Notes: generated from the letters alone by a model not told the origin. 64,000 nucleotides of DNA from Maricaulis sp965228215 (GCA_965228215.1 OZ245800.1:2418001-2482000); one strand, 5' to 3'. Positions 1-9,431 are shown, counted from the first letter of the stretch. Translations and numbers: made by a program.

Positions 1-838
1 CTCGCCGTCGCATCGGTGCGGCACAACCGGATTGCGCCCGACTTTCGGCCGGGTCTCGCGGCATGGTGCGATGGCGCTTTGCTGGACGCTCGACAAGATC
101 GGACCGATCTGCCGCAGCGTGGAAGATACGGCGATCGTTCTCGCCGCCATCAATGGTTTCGATGTGCAGGATCCCAGCTCGATTGATCATGGGCTCGACA
201 TCGATGCGGGGGCCGATGTCCGCGGTATGCGTGTCGGCTGGAATCCGGCCTGGTTCGAGAACGCGACGCCGGCCGACCGGGCCATGCTGGATGCGGCCCG
301 CGATGCCGGGGTCGAACTGGTCGAGGTCTCGCTGCCCGACTTGCCGTACGACACGCTGCTGACCGCCGTCGAGGCGGAATCCGCGGCGGCGTTTGAGCAC
401 CTCACGCTGAGCAATGAAGATGACACGCTGGTCTGGCAGGACCCGCCGGCCTGGCCCAATACCTGGCGGCGGGCCCGTTTCATCTCCGCGATCGACCTGA
501 TCAATGCCGACAGGCTGCGTCGCCGGGTGATGGAAGAGATGGACGCCCTGTTCGAGACGGTCGACGCCCTGATCGCGCCGAATTTTGCCGCAGGCCTGCT
601 GGTGATCACGAATTACACCGGCCACCCGCAGCTGGCGATCAAGTCCGGTTACAACGACCAGCCGACACGATCGATTTTCGGTACGGCAGCCGGTGATGAT
701 CCGCAGAACCATCGGGTTCCACAGACGACCAGTCTCTGGGCACCCCTGTTCGAGGAAGGCCGTCTGATCGCGCTGGGGCGCGAGATCGAGCAGCGACTCG
801 GCGTGTCTGACGATCATCCGCCGGAATTCTATCGCTAG
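1..838 (+). CDS. Amidase (amidase signature family), 3' part only
   Basis: The gene is cut by the window start; the open frame is readable from base 2, before any plausible start. The first residues (SPSHRCGTTGLRPTFGRVSR) match the segment of amidase-signature enzymes just after the Ser-cisSer-Lys region, so the catalytic residues lie mostly outside the window. The rest is the C-terminal part of the fold, about 278 residues, ending in a typical ERLGVSDDHPPEF-like tail. The family hydrolyses amides, including glutamyl-tRNA, aryl and fatty amides; the substrate cannot be told from this fragment. It runs in the same direction as the GST gene 17 bases downstream and may be cotranscribed with it. 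Confidence 0.85.
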   Translation, partial: SPSHRCGTTGLRPTFGRVSRHGAMALCWTLDKIGPICRSVEDTAIVLAAINGFDVQDPSSIDHGLDIDAGADVRGMRVGWNPAWFENATPADRAMLDAARDAGVELVEVSLPDLPYDTLLTAVEAESAAAFEHLTLSNEDDTLVWQDPPAWPNTWRRARFISAIDLINADRLRRRVMEEMDALFETVDALIAPNFAAGLLVITNYTGHPQLAIKSGYNDQPTRSIFGTAAGDDPQNHRVPQTTSLWAPLFEEGRLIALGREIEQRLGVSDDHPPEFYR

Positions 839-855
839 CGCCTCGGGAGCACGCC

Positions 856-1485
856 TTGAAACTCTACGACTACACGCCGGCGCCCAGCCCGCGCCGGATC
901 CGCATGCTCCTGGCCGAGAAGGGTGTCGAGGTCGAACGCGTTCAGATCGATCTCGGCGAGCGGGCCCAGTTCGAGGACGACTACCGGGCCGTCAATCCGC
1001 GCTGCACTGTGCCCGCCCTGCAGCTCGATGACGGCACTGTGCTGTGCGATACGGCGTCGATCACGCGCTATGTCGAGGAAATCTATCCGGACCCGCCCAT
1101 GCTGGGCCGGGATCCGATCGAGAAGGCATTGGTGGCCGAATGGCTCGCCCGCACTGAATGGGAAGGCCTGTCCGCCGTGATGGAGGGCCTGCGCAATCAC
1201 TCGAAATTCTTCAAGACCGCAGCCTTGACCGGACCGGATGCCTATACCCAGATCCCCGAACTCGCCGAGCGGGGACGGGCGCGGGCACAACGTTTCTACG
1301 ACGTGCTGGACGAAAGGCTCGGACAGTCAGCCTATCTCGCCGGAGACGCGTTCTCCGCGGCCGATATCGCAGCCTGGGTCTTCGTCGAATTCTCCGCCTG
1401 GGTGAAACTGGCGCCAGGCGAGCAGCACGGGCATCTCCTGGCGTGGCACGACGCGATCAAGGCCCGACCAAGTGCTGAGGCCTAG
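856..1485 (+). CDS. Glutathione S-transferase family protein
   Basis: A 209-residue protein of normal GST length. Residues 1-80 form a thioredoxin-like domain: the opening MKLYDYTPAPSPRRIRM gives the first strand and active-site loop, VPAL near residue 54 holds the cis-proline, and DTAS near residue 69 is the glutathione gamma-glutamyl site. Residues 85-209 are the all-helical domain. The start is TTG at 856 with a CGGGAG ribosome binding site just upstream; no ATG fits the conserved N-terminus. GSTs conjugate or reduce electrophiles in the cytoplasm; the class and substrate are not resolved. The amidase gene lies immediately upstream on the same strand. Confidence 0.85.
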   Translation: MKLYDYTPAPSPRRIRMLLAEKGVEVERVQIDLGERAQFEDDYRAVNPRCTVPALQLDDGTVLCDTASITRYVEEIYPDPPMLGRDPIEKALVAEWLARTEWEGLSAVMEGLRNHSKFFKTAALTGPDAYTQIPELAERGRARAQRFYDVLDERLGQSAYLAGDAFSAADIAAWVFVEFSAWVKLAPGEQHGHLLAWHDAIKARPSAEA

Positions 1486-1495
1486 TCGCCATTGG

Positions 1496-2434
1496 CTAAT
1501 CCTGGTCGCCGCTGACCGGGTAGAGGCGCTGGCCCTCCAGTGAAAGCTCGAAGAGATCCGGACGGGAATAATGCCCGGCCGGATCGCAGGCGGACTTTGC
1601 CTTGCGCACTTCCGCCAGGTCGGCGTCTGCATAGAGAATGGTCTCGCCATCGGCCGGGCCGGCGATGATTTCGCCGCGCGGATCGATGATGGCGCTCTGT
1701 CCGGTATGTTCGAACGCGCTCAGCGGTTTGAACCGCTCCGGCACATGTTCATCGAGGCGCAGGCCTGCGGGCGCGATGACATAGGCACCGGCCTGGCTGG
1801 CAAAGGCGCGGGACAACAGGATCTGGCGCGACCAGACCGGATCGCTGGGGGCGGTTTCCGGCTCTCGTCCCGGCCAGGCGGCGATGTGGATCTGCGTGCC
1901 CTGGCAGATCAGCGCGAAGCCCGGCAGGACGATATTGTGTTCCCAGCAATTGAGACCGGACAGGCGGCCATAATCGCGCTCATAGACGCGCAGCCCCTTG
2001 GCATCGCCATCAGCCCAGACCGAGCGTTCGTGATGGGTCGGCTTGATCTTGCGGTGCCGGCCCAGCAATTCGCCATCCTTGCTGATGAAGACGAGGCTGG
2101 CATAGACGGAACTGCGCGTTGCCGGCTCGAGTTCCGCAACACCGATGACGATGTCGAGGCCCGCCTGTTTCGCCGCCTTGCAGAGCCGGTCGGTTTCCGG
2201 GCCAGGCACAGTGATGGCGTTCTCGAGATATAGCGCGGCGGCTTCCCACCAGAGATCACCGAGGGGCGCCTCGATGAAGAAGGGGTAGCCGGGCAGCCAG
2301 GTTTCGCCGAAGGCGGCGATGTCCGCACCCTCGCGGCCGGCCTCTGCGATCAGGTCACAGGCCTTCTCCAGGGATGCGGCCTTGTCGAAGAAGACCGGGG
2401 CGGCCTGGATGGCCGCCAGCTTGATCCGGCTCAT
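1496..2434 (-). CDS. Nitrilase family carbon-nitrogen hydrolase
   Basis: A 312-residue protein with the complete nitrilase catalytic triad: Glu44 in FGETWLPGYP, Lys131 in RKIKPTHHER, and Cys163 in GLNCWEHN. The CWEH context is the one seen in true nitrilases (nitrile to carboxylic acid plus ammonia) rather than in biotinidase or NAD-synthase amidase branches, so aliphatic or aryl nitrilase activity is the best guess. Length is slightly below typical bacterial nitrilases (330-360), the C-terminal tail being short. Its ATG overlaps the stop of the upstream S9 peptidase gene by four bases, so the two are translationally coupled. Confidence 0.85.
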   Translation of the reverse strand: MSRIKLAAIQAAPVFFDKAASLEKACDLIAEAGREGADIAAFGETWLPGYPFFIEAPLGDLWWEAAALYLENAITVPGPETDRLCKAAKQAGLDIVIGVAELEPATRSSVYASLVFISKDGELLGRHRKIKPTHHERSVWADGDAKGLRVYERDYGRLSGLNCWEHNIVLPGFALICQGTQIHIAAWPGREPETAPSDPVWSRQILLSRAFASQAGAYVIAPAGLRLDEHVPERFKPLSAFEHTGQSAIIDPRGEIIAGPADGETILYADADLAEVRKAKSACDPAGHYSRPDLFELSLEGQRLYPVSGDQD

Positions 2435-4512
2435 TCGGCGGCTCCGACCTCGGCACCTGCCTCCTCATTGGCAGGATCATAGGTTTCGAACCAGCGCAGG
2501 ATTTCCGCCACCTTGGTGAGAAGCCGCGACGGGCGGCTTTCGGCGATCGAGTGGAAGGAATCCGGGATCACCACGAAGCGTGACGGCACGCCGCGCAGGC
2601 GCAGCGCCGAATAGTATTGCTCACTCTCGGCGCGTGGTGTGCGGACGTCGGCTCCGCCAACCATGACCATGGTGGGTGTGTTCACATTACCCACCAGCGA
2701 GAGCGGCGACCGGCGCCAGTATTCCTCGGGATCCTCCCACGGCGCGCTGGCAAACCAGTAGCGGTAGAAGAATTGCGGCAGGTCGGAATAGAGCACGAAA
2801 CTGGCCCAGTTGATCACCGGTTTGGCGACCACGGCAGCGGCGAAACGGTCGGTATTGCCGATGATCCAGGCCGTCAGCACACCTCCGCCGGAACCGCCCG
2901 TCACGAACAGCCGATCCTCGTCAATGAAACCGCGCTCGATGAGCGCATCCACACCGCCGATCAGATCGTCAAAATCATTGCCGGGATAATCATGATGGAT
3001 GAGGTTGGCGAACTCGTCGCCATAACTCGTCGAGCCGCGCGGATTTGTATAGAAAACCACATAGCCCGCGGCGGCCATGAGCTGGAGTTCAGCCGAGAAT
3101 ACAGGGCCATAGGCGGAGAACGGGCCGCCATGGATTTCCAGGATCATCGGGTATTGCTGCGTCGGATCGAAACCGGGCGGGTAGAGGATCCAGCCCTGGA
3201 TCTCGCGTCCGTCATGCGGTGAGTTCCAGCGCATGTCCTCGGCGTGGGAGATATGGATGCCAGCGAGCGCGTCCGCATTGTTGGACGTAACGGCCCGCAG
3301 GCCGGTTTCGCGAGTGCCGATGGCGATCTCACCGGGGTGTTCTGCGGGTGCAATGGTAGCCGCCAGGAGGCCATCATCGGCAACGGAGAAGGATCCGCCG
3401 GAATAGGGCCGTCCGAAACCGGAACCGCCGAGACCGTCGACAACGGATTGGATACGGCCTTCCAGGTCCACACGGGCGACTCGTGTGATGCCGTGATCGG
3501 CGTACTGGAAGTAGATGCCGCTACCGTCGGCATCCCACATCGGATTGGCGACAGCGCGATCGAGACCGGCGGTCAGCACGCGGACATCGCTGCCATCGGG
3601 CCGGGCGAGATAGAGCCGGGTATTGTGATAGCCCATGCGGCGGTCATCATAGCCGGTATAGGCGATCCAGGCGCCGTCGGGTGACGGTCTCGGACTGGCA
3701 TCGGGACCTCGACGGTCGGTGATCTGGCGGATCTCGCCATCGGCGACATTCAGGCTGAAAATCTCGGCATCCGGGGCCAGCGTGCCTGCGTCTTCCCGGC
3801 GGTCGGCGGAGAAGTAAATCAGGCTTCCGTCGGCGCTCCAGCGCAGGTCCGAGCCGGCGCCGAGCGTGTCCTTTGTCAGGCGTTCCGACTCACCATCCGC
3901 CAGACTGACCTGGTAGATCTGCTGATTGCCGGGCGGCAGATTGCCAACGCCGTCGAGGCGGAACATCAGCCGGTCCTCGACCTGGGCGCCTGCGGCCCAG
4001 TCGTGATCGGGATCGCGTTGCGGCAGCGCTGCAGCAGGCGTGCCGGCCTCGGGGATGAAGCGTGCATAGGCGAGCGCATTGCCGGACGGAGACCAGGTCA
4101 GGCCGCTCAGCCCGCCCTCGATACTCGTCAATTCCCGGTCGCGGGATGATGCCAGGTCATAGATGCGGACTTCGGTTTCGCCATCCTGCGAGGTGACGTA
4201 GGCGATGCTCGATCCATCCGGTGACCAGCGGGGCTGGCTCGACCCGGTTTCGCCGGACGCCAGGGGTTCCTGGTCGCCGTTTTCCACATTGATCAGCCAG
4301 AGCGAGGTCTGGGTGGTATCGGTCGCGATATCATTGGTCCGGCGCACATAGACGACGTGGCGGCCGTCCGGTGAGATCCGGGGGTCCGTCGCGGACTCAA
4401 GATTGAAGACATCTGCCGGTTCCAGCGCTCTCGGCGCGTCGCCGGACATGTCCTGGGCCGAGGCTGCGGACGCAAAAACAAAAATCGATATCAAGGATAC
4501 AAGTCTGGTCAC
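2431..4512 (-). CDS. Secreted S9 family serine peptidase (prolyl oligopeptidase/acylaminoacyl peptidase type)
   Basis: 693 residues. A Sec signal peptide (about residues 1-20, cleavage after ASAQ) is followed by a WD40-like beta-propeller of repeated SPDG motifs (about 40-400) and an alpha/beta-hydrolase domain (about 430-680). The catalytic triad is Ser541 in GGSGGG, Asp622 in GGADVRTP and His654 in DSFHS; HGGP at 461-464 forms the oxyanion hole. The more common nucleophile motif in this family is GGSYGG, so the GGG variant is slightly unusual. Likely periplasmic, cleaving short peptides. It is the first gene of a two-gene operon with the nitrilase and diverges from the TonB-dependent receptor gene. 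Confidence 0.9.
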   Translation of the reverse strand: MTRLVSLISIFVFASAASAQDMSGDAPRALEPADVFNLESATDPRISPDGRHVVYVRRTNDIATDTTQTSLWLINVENGDQEPLASGETGSSQPRWSPDGSSIAYVTSQDGETEVRIYDLASSRDRELTSIEGGLSGLTWSPSGNALAYARFIPEAGTPAAALPQRDPDHDWAAGAQVEDRLMFRLDGVGNLPPGNQQIYQVSLADGESERLTKDTLGAGSDLRWSADGSLIYFSADRREDAGTLAPDAEIFSLNVADGEIRQITDRRGPDASPRPSPDGAWIAYTGYDDRRMGYHNTRLYLARPDGSDVRVLTAGLDRAVANPMWDADGSGIYFQYADHGITRVARVDLEGRIQSVVDGLGGSGFGRPYSGGSFSVADDGLLAATIAPAEHPGEIAIGTRETGLRAVTSNNADALAGIHISHAEDMRWNSPHDGREIQGWILYPPGFDPTQQYPMILEIHGGPFSAYGPVFSAELQLMAAAGYVVFYTNPRGSTSYGDEFANLIHHDYPGNDFDDLIGGVDALIERGFIDEDRLFVTGGSGGGVLTAWIIGNTDRFAAAVVAKPVINWASFVLYSDLPQFFYRYWFASAPWEDPEEYWRRSPLSLVGNVNTPTMVMVGGADVRTPRAESEQYYSALRLRGVPSRFVVIPDSFHSIAESRPSRLLTKVAEILRWFETYDPANEEAGAEVGAAE

Positions 4513-4783
4513 AAATCCCTCCCGGACCGGATATCGCGCATTCGAACGCTTTTTTCGGCGCTTGGCGAGTCACGGGAACGTCAGAATATCTGTGACAGCT
4601 TCGCAACAGTTTGCGCAAAATTCGGCCGGATGACGCCTGTATCAGCTTATCGGCAGCAAAAAGAAACCAAGTGACCTTCACCTCCGGGCCTTTTGCCGCA
4701 ATCTTGCAGCTGCGGGCAGGGCGCATTGCCGTCCGCTTTTGGTCAGGCAGAAAACTGCCGGCGTACGGGAGGGAGTTAAAGGA

Positions 4784-7303
4784 ATGTCATCCACCAAACG
4801 TTTCATGCTTTTGGCGGCAGCTTCAGCTGCTGCTCTGACGTCGGGCGCAGCGCTCGCACAAGACACGCGCTCGGTCGACGTCATCACGGTCACTGCTCAG
4901 AAACGCGAACAGGGCATCCAGGATGTCCCGGTCGCCGTTACGGCCTACAATGAGGAATTGCTTCAGAACGCAGGCGTTCGCGACTTCAAGGATCTCGCGA
5001 TCATCGCCCCGGGCCTGAACGTCACCTCGACCTCGAACGAATTTGTCACGACCGCGCGTATCCGCGGTATCGGTACCGTGGGTGACAACCCGGGTCTCGA
5101 ATCCTCCGTCGGTGTCGTGATCGACGGCGTGCCGCGCGCCCGTAACGGTGTCGGCTTCAACGATCTCGGCGAACTCGAGCGTATCGAAGTCCTGCGCGGC
5201 CCGCAGGGCACGCTGTTCGGTGCCAACACGACGGCCGGTATCATCAACGTCGTCACCAAGCGCCCGGAATTCGAGTACAGCGCCCACGCCGCACTCGACT
5301 ACATTGCCGGCTCCGAAACCGGCTACGGTTTCTCCGGTGGCATGACTGGCGAAGTGGCGGAAAGCACAGCCGCCCGAATCTGGGGTGCCTATCGCGAACG
5401 CGACGGTTTCCAGTCGGTCCAGACCTTCGGCGGTCCGCGTACCGGTACCGAGGACAGCAACCAGGACTACTACACGCTCCGCGGTTCAGTTCTCGTGGAA
5501 GCCGGCGATGATGCCGACCTGCTGATCTCCGGCGACTACACCAAGCGCGAGGAAGACTGCTGCGGCGCGCCGAGCATCGTCTCGGGCCCGACCTCGCTGG
5601 CCATCAACGGTCTCGTGCCGGGTGCCCGCCCGCTGCCGGGATCGGAAGATCCGTTCGGCCGGACCATCCAGTCCAACCGTTCGACGTCGCAGAACATCAT
5701 CGACTCCGGTCTCAGCGCCCAGCTGAACTGGGATTTCGACAATTTCAACATGACGGCGATTGCGGGTACGCGTTCCTACGGCCTCCAGTCCGGTCAGGAC
5801 ACCGACTTCACCGGTGCCGACATCGTGTACCGGAATGCCGGCGGGAACACGTTTGATTTCGACAATCAGACGCTGGAAGTCCGCTTCTCCGGTGGTTCGG
5901 ACAATTTCGACTGGCTGGTTGGAGCGTACTACTCGCAGGAAGAACTGCGCCGCGTCGACGCCATCGAGATGGGCGTTCACTTCGAACCTTATCTCGGCCT
6001 TCTCGGCGGTAGCCCGACGCTCGTGACCGACCTGGCCAACGGCCTGGGCGGCGCGTTCATTCCGGGCTTTGCACCGCTCGCAGTCGGTTCCGGCACGCCG
6101 GCCGGCGGCGGCAATCCGAACGGCGACACCTATGACCAGGAAGGTGAGAGCTTCTCCATTTTCACGCACAACACGCTGGCCATCGGTGAGAATACGGACC
6201 TGACCTTCGGTCTGCGTCACACGACGACAGACAAGACGGCCACGTTCGACTTCGGCGATTCCAACACGCCGGCCTGTGATGTCTGGGAGACCGTCTTCGG
6301 CGAAGCTCTCGACTTCACGACGCCGACTGCAGGCGCCATCCTCGCCGGTTTCTCGGCAGGTTCGGGTGTCCCGGTTGCCTCGCTGGTCCAGTTCGGTACC
6401 TTCACCTGTCTGCCGTTCGCACGCGACGTTTTCTCCAGCATCGACAACACGCAATCGCTCAGCGAGAACGAGATGTCGGGCCTGCTGTCGCTGTCGCATC
6501 GCTTCAACGACGACCTGCTGGTCTACGGTACGTATTCGCGCGGCTACAAGGCCGGCGGCTTCAACCTCGACCGTTTCACGCAGGCTGGTTCCTCGGCTGT
6601 GAACTTCACGTCCGTGCTGGCTGATCCGTCCTCCTATCCGGCTCAGTTTGCGCCGGAAACGGTCGACAGTTTCGAACTCGGCATCAAGACGGAGTGGGCG
6701 AACGACACGGTTCTCGCCAACTTCTACATCTTCGCCTCCGACTTCGAGACGTATCAGCTGAACACGTTCAACGGCATTGCCTTCTTCGTGACGTCGATCG
6801 ACGGCGCGCAGACGCGTGGTGCCGAGGCCGAGTTCCTGTGGTTCCCGGAAGACATCCCGGGTCTGACCCTGCAGGGCGGTATCACCTATGCCGACGCCAC
6901 TTATGACGAGTTCGCACCGACCGGTACGCCGGACGTTGACCGCCTGTCCGGTCAGAACTTCTCGCTGGCACCGGAATGGTACACGTCGGGCTCGATCTCC
7001 TACGAGGCATCGCTCGGCAATGGCATGAACTGGCTGGCACACCTGGATGGCCGCTGGGTCTCCGAACAGAATACCGGTTCGGACCTTGACCCGGAGAAGA
7101 TCCAGGAAGGCTACGCCCTGTTCAATGGCCGTGTCGGCATCGGTGCCGAAGACGAAGCCTGGCAGCTGGAACTCTGGGCTCGCAACCTGCTGGATGAAGA
7201 CTACATCCAGGTCGGTTTCGACGGTCCGTTCCAGCCGGGTTCGTTCAACGCTTTCCTCGGACAGCCGCGCACCTACGGCCTGACGCTCCGCGTCCGCAAC
7301 TAG
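4784..7303 (+). CDS. TonB-dependent outer-membrane receptor
   Basis: 839 residues from the ATG at 4784, chosen because it is preceded by a GGGAGGGAGTTAAAGGA ribosome binding site and opens a clean signal peptide ending in GAALAQ. The mature N-terminus (SVDVITVTAQKREQ) is TonB-box-like, followed by the plug domain (DVPVAVTAYN..., about residues 35-150) and a long 22-strand barrel ending in the typical aromatic-containing terminal strand TYGLTLRVRN. It imports a large substrate, such as a siderophore, carbohydrate or other complex, across the outer membrane using TonB energy. The substrate is not evident; the neighbouring peptidase/nitrilase pair is divergent. It is followed by a strong terminator, so it is monocistronic. 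Confidence 0.93.
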   Translation: MSSTKRFMLLAAASAAALTSGAALAQDTRSVDVITVTAQKREQGIQDVPVAVTAYNEELLQNAGVRDFKDLAIIAPGLNVTSTSNEFVTTARIRGIGTVGDNPGLESSVGVVIDGVPRARNGVGFNDLGELERIEVLRGPQGTLFGANTTAGIINVVTKRPEFEYSAHAALDYIAGSETGYGFSGGMTGEVAESTAARIWGAYRERDGFQSVQTFGGPRTGTEDSNQDYYTLRGSVLVEAGDDADLLISGDYTKREEDCCGAPSIVSGPTSLAINGLVPGARPLPGSEDPFGRTIQSNRSTSQNIIDSGLSAQLNWDFDNFNMTAIAGTRSYGLQSGQDTDFTGADIVYRNAGGNTFDFDNQTLEVRFSGGSDNFDWLVGAYYSQEELRRVDAIEMGVHFEPYLGLLGGSPTLVTDLANGLGGAFIPGFAPLAVGSGTPAGGGNPNGDTYDQEGESFSIFTHNTLAIGENTDLTFGLRHTTTDKTATFDFGDSNTPACDVWETVFGEALDFTTPTAGAILAGFSAGSGVPVASLVQFGTFTCLPFARDVFSSIDNTQSLSENEMSGLLSLSHRFNDDLLVYGTYSRGYKAGGFNLDRFTQAGSSAVNFTSVLADPSSYPAQFAPETVDSFELGIKTEWANDTVLANFYIFASDFETYQLNTFNGIAFFVTSIDGAQTRGAEAEFLWFPEDIPGLTLQGGITYADATYDEFAPTGTPDVDRLSGQNFSLAPEWYTSGSISYEASLGNGMNWLAHLDGRWVSEQNTGSDLDPEKIQEGYALFNGRVGIGAEDEAWQLELWARNLLDEDYIQVGFDGPFQPGSFNAFLGQPRTYGLTLRVRN

Positions 7304-7324
7304 GTCCGCTGAAATCCAAGCAGG

Positions 7325-7357
7325 AGGGCCGGCGTGATTTCACGCCGGCCCTTCTTG
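7325..7357 (+). terminator. Rho-independent terminator of the TonB-dependent receptor gene
   Basis: The 12-base arms AGGGCCGGCGTG and CACGCCGGCCCT pair perfectly around an ATTT loop, followed by TCTTGT. It sits 21 bases after the receptor stop codon. Confidence 0.88.
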
Positions 7358-7479
7358 TATGGATCGGTAAAAGCTCTTATTTTTAAACCATCTTCCTAGA
7401 GGGCGCTTCGCGCCGCATTGCTGCCCCGATAAGCTGTTTCAACCCGTAAACACACATCAAGCCGAGCCTGGAGAGCCGA

Positions 7480-8550
7480 GTGTTGGAATCCGCCCTGACC
7501 CCCAGAACGCGCCGCATACTGCTGATGGGCTTCGCAGGCTGGTTCGTCTTCACGCTGTTCGTGCTGATGTTCAGCCCGATCTCGATCCGTTCGATCGAAA
7601 GTCGTCTTGAGGCCAGCGCCGAGCAGGCCCTGGCCTGTTCCGAGCGTGATCCGCGCGATTGCGTTTCGCATGACTGGGCCCAGGTCAGCGTGGACGGACA
7701 GCGTGCGGTCATCAGTGGCGGTGCACCCAATCGCAATGCGCGGGCCGATGCGATCATGCGCGTGCAGGGCTCCAGCTGGTCCGGCGGTGTCGTTGCCGGC
7801 GGTATCACGCGGGTTGTCGACGCGACCACGGACGCGCGCACGGATCGCGGTTTCGTCTTCATCGCCGACGCGGCAAACTCGCAGGTCACGATCCATGGCG
7901 ATGCCAGCGATGCGGCGGCCCGTGACGCGATCGAGCGTTTCGCAGCGACGAATTTTTCGTCCGGCGCCAGTTCCGATCTGACCCTGATCCCGGGCGGCGC
8001 TCCCAGCGCCGACTGGGACGAGGCTGCCATGCGCTTGTTGGGTCAGCTGGCCCGGCTGGAACGCGGTGCGGTCGTGCTCGATGCTCAGCAAGGTGCTCTC
8101 TACGGCGAAGCCGCAAATCCGCAAAACGCACAAAGCATTGCCAGCGCACTTGCCTCTATGCCGGAACCCTTCTCGGCCGCCTTCGTCATCATTCCAGCCG
8201 GGGCCGAACCGCTGACCTCGGTTGCGGACCAGGCCGCCTGTAGCGCTATCATCCAGGCCGCGCGCGGACGTACTCTGCTAAGATTTGATCGCGGCGGGGC
8301 CATGCTGAGCCCGCTCACTATGATCGCCTTGCGCCGCATTGCCGACGCCTTCGGGCACTGCCCGGAGAATATGCGCCTGCAATTGCTGATCGATCTCGCC
8401 GATGACGATCGTGCGCTGGCGGACGAGCGGTCGCTGGCATCGGTGACCGTACTTGCGGATGGCGGCGTGGATGAGAGTCGCATAAACATTCGGATCGCGG
8501 AGGATCAATTGCGCGATCTTGTGGTTTCTGTTTCGGCAGTCGAGGAATAA
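7480..8550 (+). CDS. Membrane-anchored protein with BON-like and degenerate OmpA-like C-terminal domain
   Basis: 356 residues, GTG start at 7480 (or TTG at 7483) behind GGAG. A transmembrane segment at about residues 12-32 (LLMGFAGWFVFTLFVLMF) anchors a large exported domain. Residues 70-180 contain two segments resembling BON repeats (VSVDGQRAVISGGAPN, SQVTIHGDASD). The end resembles an OmpA-like peptidoglycan-binding fold: LRFDRGGAMLSP...LRRIADAFGHCP...LQLLIDLADDD...ADERSLASVTVLADGGV. The usual GHTD and the core Asp/Arg pair that hold diaminopimelate are not preserved, so binding is doubtful. It is probably an operon with the next two genes. Function unknown; an envelope role is inferred. 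Confidence 0.65.
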   Translation: MLESALTPRTRRILLMGFAGWFVFTLFVLMFSPISIRSIESRLEASAEQALACSERDPRDCVSHDWAQVSVDGQRAVISGGAPNRNARADAIMRVQGSSWSGGVVAGGITRVVDATTDARTDRGFVFIADAANSQVTIHGDASDAAARDAIERFAATNFSSGASSDLTLIPGGAPSADWDEAAMRLLGQLARLERGAVVLDAQQGALYGEAANPQNAQSIASALASMPEPFSAAFVIIPAGAEPLTSVADQAACSAIIQAARGRTLLRFDRGGAMLSPLTMIALRRIADAFGHCPENMRLQLLIDLADDDRALADERSLASVTVLADGGVDESRINIRIAEDQLRDLVVSVSAVEE

Positions 8551-8553
8551 GCC

Positions 8554-9066
8554 ATGTTCTACCTGGTCTGGCAGATGGGTCTGTTTTTGCTGATTGCCTT
8601 CGCCGGCGGTCTGTTCGTGGGCTGGCAGGCCTGGGGCAGTGCCGGTCGCGATGCCGAGGTCGATGCCGCCGCGAAGGAAAACGCCCGTCTGCGTTCGGAA
8701 AACGAAAACCTTGCCCGCCGCCTCGGCGAGGCCGAGGCCCGCAAGCCGGTTGCCGAGGTGAAAGTTGTCAAGCCGCGAGCGGCGTCCAAGTCCGAAGCCG
8801 GCAAGACCGGTGCAGCAGGACTCCCGGATGCAGCCAAGGCCGAGCCTGAGGCCGCGGCGGAAGCCGGTGCGGATGATCTGACCACGATCAAAGGGCTCGG
8901 TCCCAAGGCCGCCGAGGCACTCAATTCGGGCGGGGTGACCCGCTATGCCCAGATGGCCAGCTGGAGCGACAGCGATATCGCCGACTGGGATGCTCGCATC
9001 AATGCCCGCGGCCGGATCCAGCGTGATGACTGGGTGGGCCAGGCCAAGGCACTCAGCAAGTCATGA
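8554..9066 (+). CDS. Membrane protein with C-terminal helix-hairpin-helix-like domain
   Basis: 170 residues. One N-terminal transmembrane helix (about 4-26, WQMGLFLLIAFAGGLFVGW), a charged Ala/Glu/Lys linker that is probably coiled coil around 35-65, then a C-terminal domain from about residue 108 beginning DDLTTIKGLGPKAAEALNSG. That KGLGPK segment is the helix-hairpin-helix-like fold seen in COG3743 proteins, variously annotated as flap-endonuclease-like or NADH dehydrogenase subunit E-like. No catalytic motif is visible. The gene begins three bases after the OmpA-like gene and overlaps the next by ATGA, so the three are coupled. Function unknown. Confidence 0.7.
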   Translation: MFYLVWQMGLFLLIAFAGGLFVGWQAWGSAGRDAEVDAAAKENARLRSENENLARRLGEAEARKPVAEVKVVKPRAASKSEAGKTGAAGLPDAAKAEPEAAAEAGADDLTTIKGLGPKAAEALNSGGVTRYAQMASWSDSDIADWDARINARGRIQRDDWVGQAKALSKS

Positions 9067-9431
9067 CCGCGCCGGCGCAGGCTGCAGCGGAATTGCAGGC
9101 CTACGCGCTGGGTTTTCCCGAAGCCGAGGAACACGCGCCGTGGGGGCATTTTGCAGCCCGGGTGCGTGGCAAAAATTTCGTCTTTTCCGGCAATGGCGGT
9201 GTCGTGGGCGGTTTGTCCATCTCGGCAAAGCTCGCCGAAAGCTCGGACGCACAGTTATCCATCCATGAATTTGCGACACCGACGGGCTACGGTCTCGGCA
9301 AGGCCAGCTGGGTCAGTGCGAGTTTCGCCCCGGGCGAAGACGTGCCCGTGGACCTGCTCAAATCCTGGATAGACGAGAGCTATCGCACGATCGCGCCGAA
9401 AACCCTGGTGAAATCGCTCAGCGGATCCTGA
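9063..9431 (+). CDS. MmcQ/YjbR family protein
   Basis: 122 residues matching the small MmcQ/YjbR (CyaY-like fold) family: the early FPEAEEHAPWGHFAARVRGKNFVF segment and the later GYGLGKASWVSASF and SYRTIAPKTLVKSL are the family landmarks. It is often described as DNA-binding-like, but the molecular role is unknown. Its ATG overlaps the preceding stop by four bases. Its 3' end overlaps the convergent YbjQ-family gene by 14 bases, an unusually tight arrangement. Confidence 0.85.
   Translation: MTAPAQAAAELQAYALGFPEAEEHAPWGHFAARVRGKNFVFSGNGGVVGGLSISAKLAESSDAQLSIHEFATPTGYGLGKASWVSASFAPGEDVPVDLLKSWIDESYRTIAPKTLVKSLSGS

Noticed and set aside
4575..4620. Pho-box-like sequence upstream of the TonB-dependent receptor
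   Set aside because: CGTCAGAATATCTGTGAC has the half-sites out of register (12 rather than 11 bases apart) and several mismatches.
5486..7042. Long minus-strand open frame antisense to the TonB-dependent receptor
   Set aside because: It lies entirely within the well-supported receptor gene and its translation is Arg/Gly/Val-rich without any domain; long antisense frames are expected at high GC.
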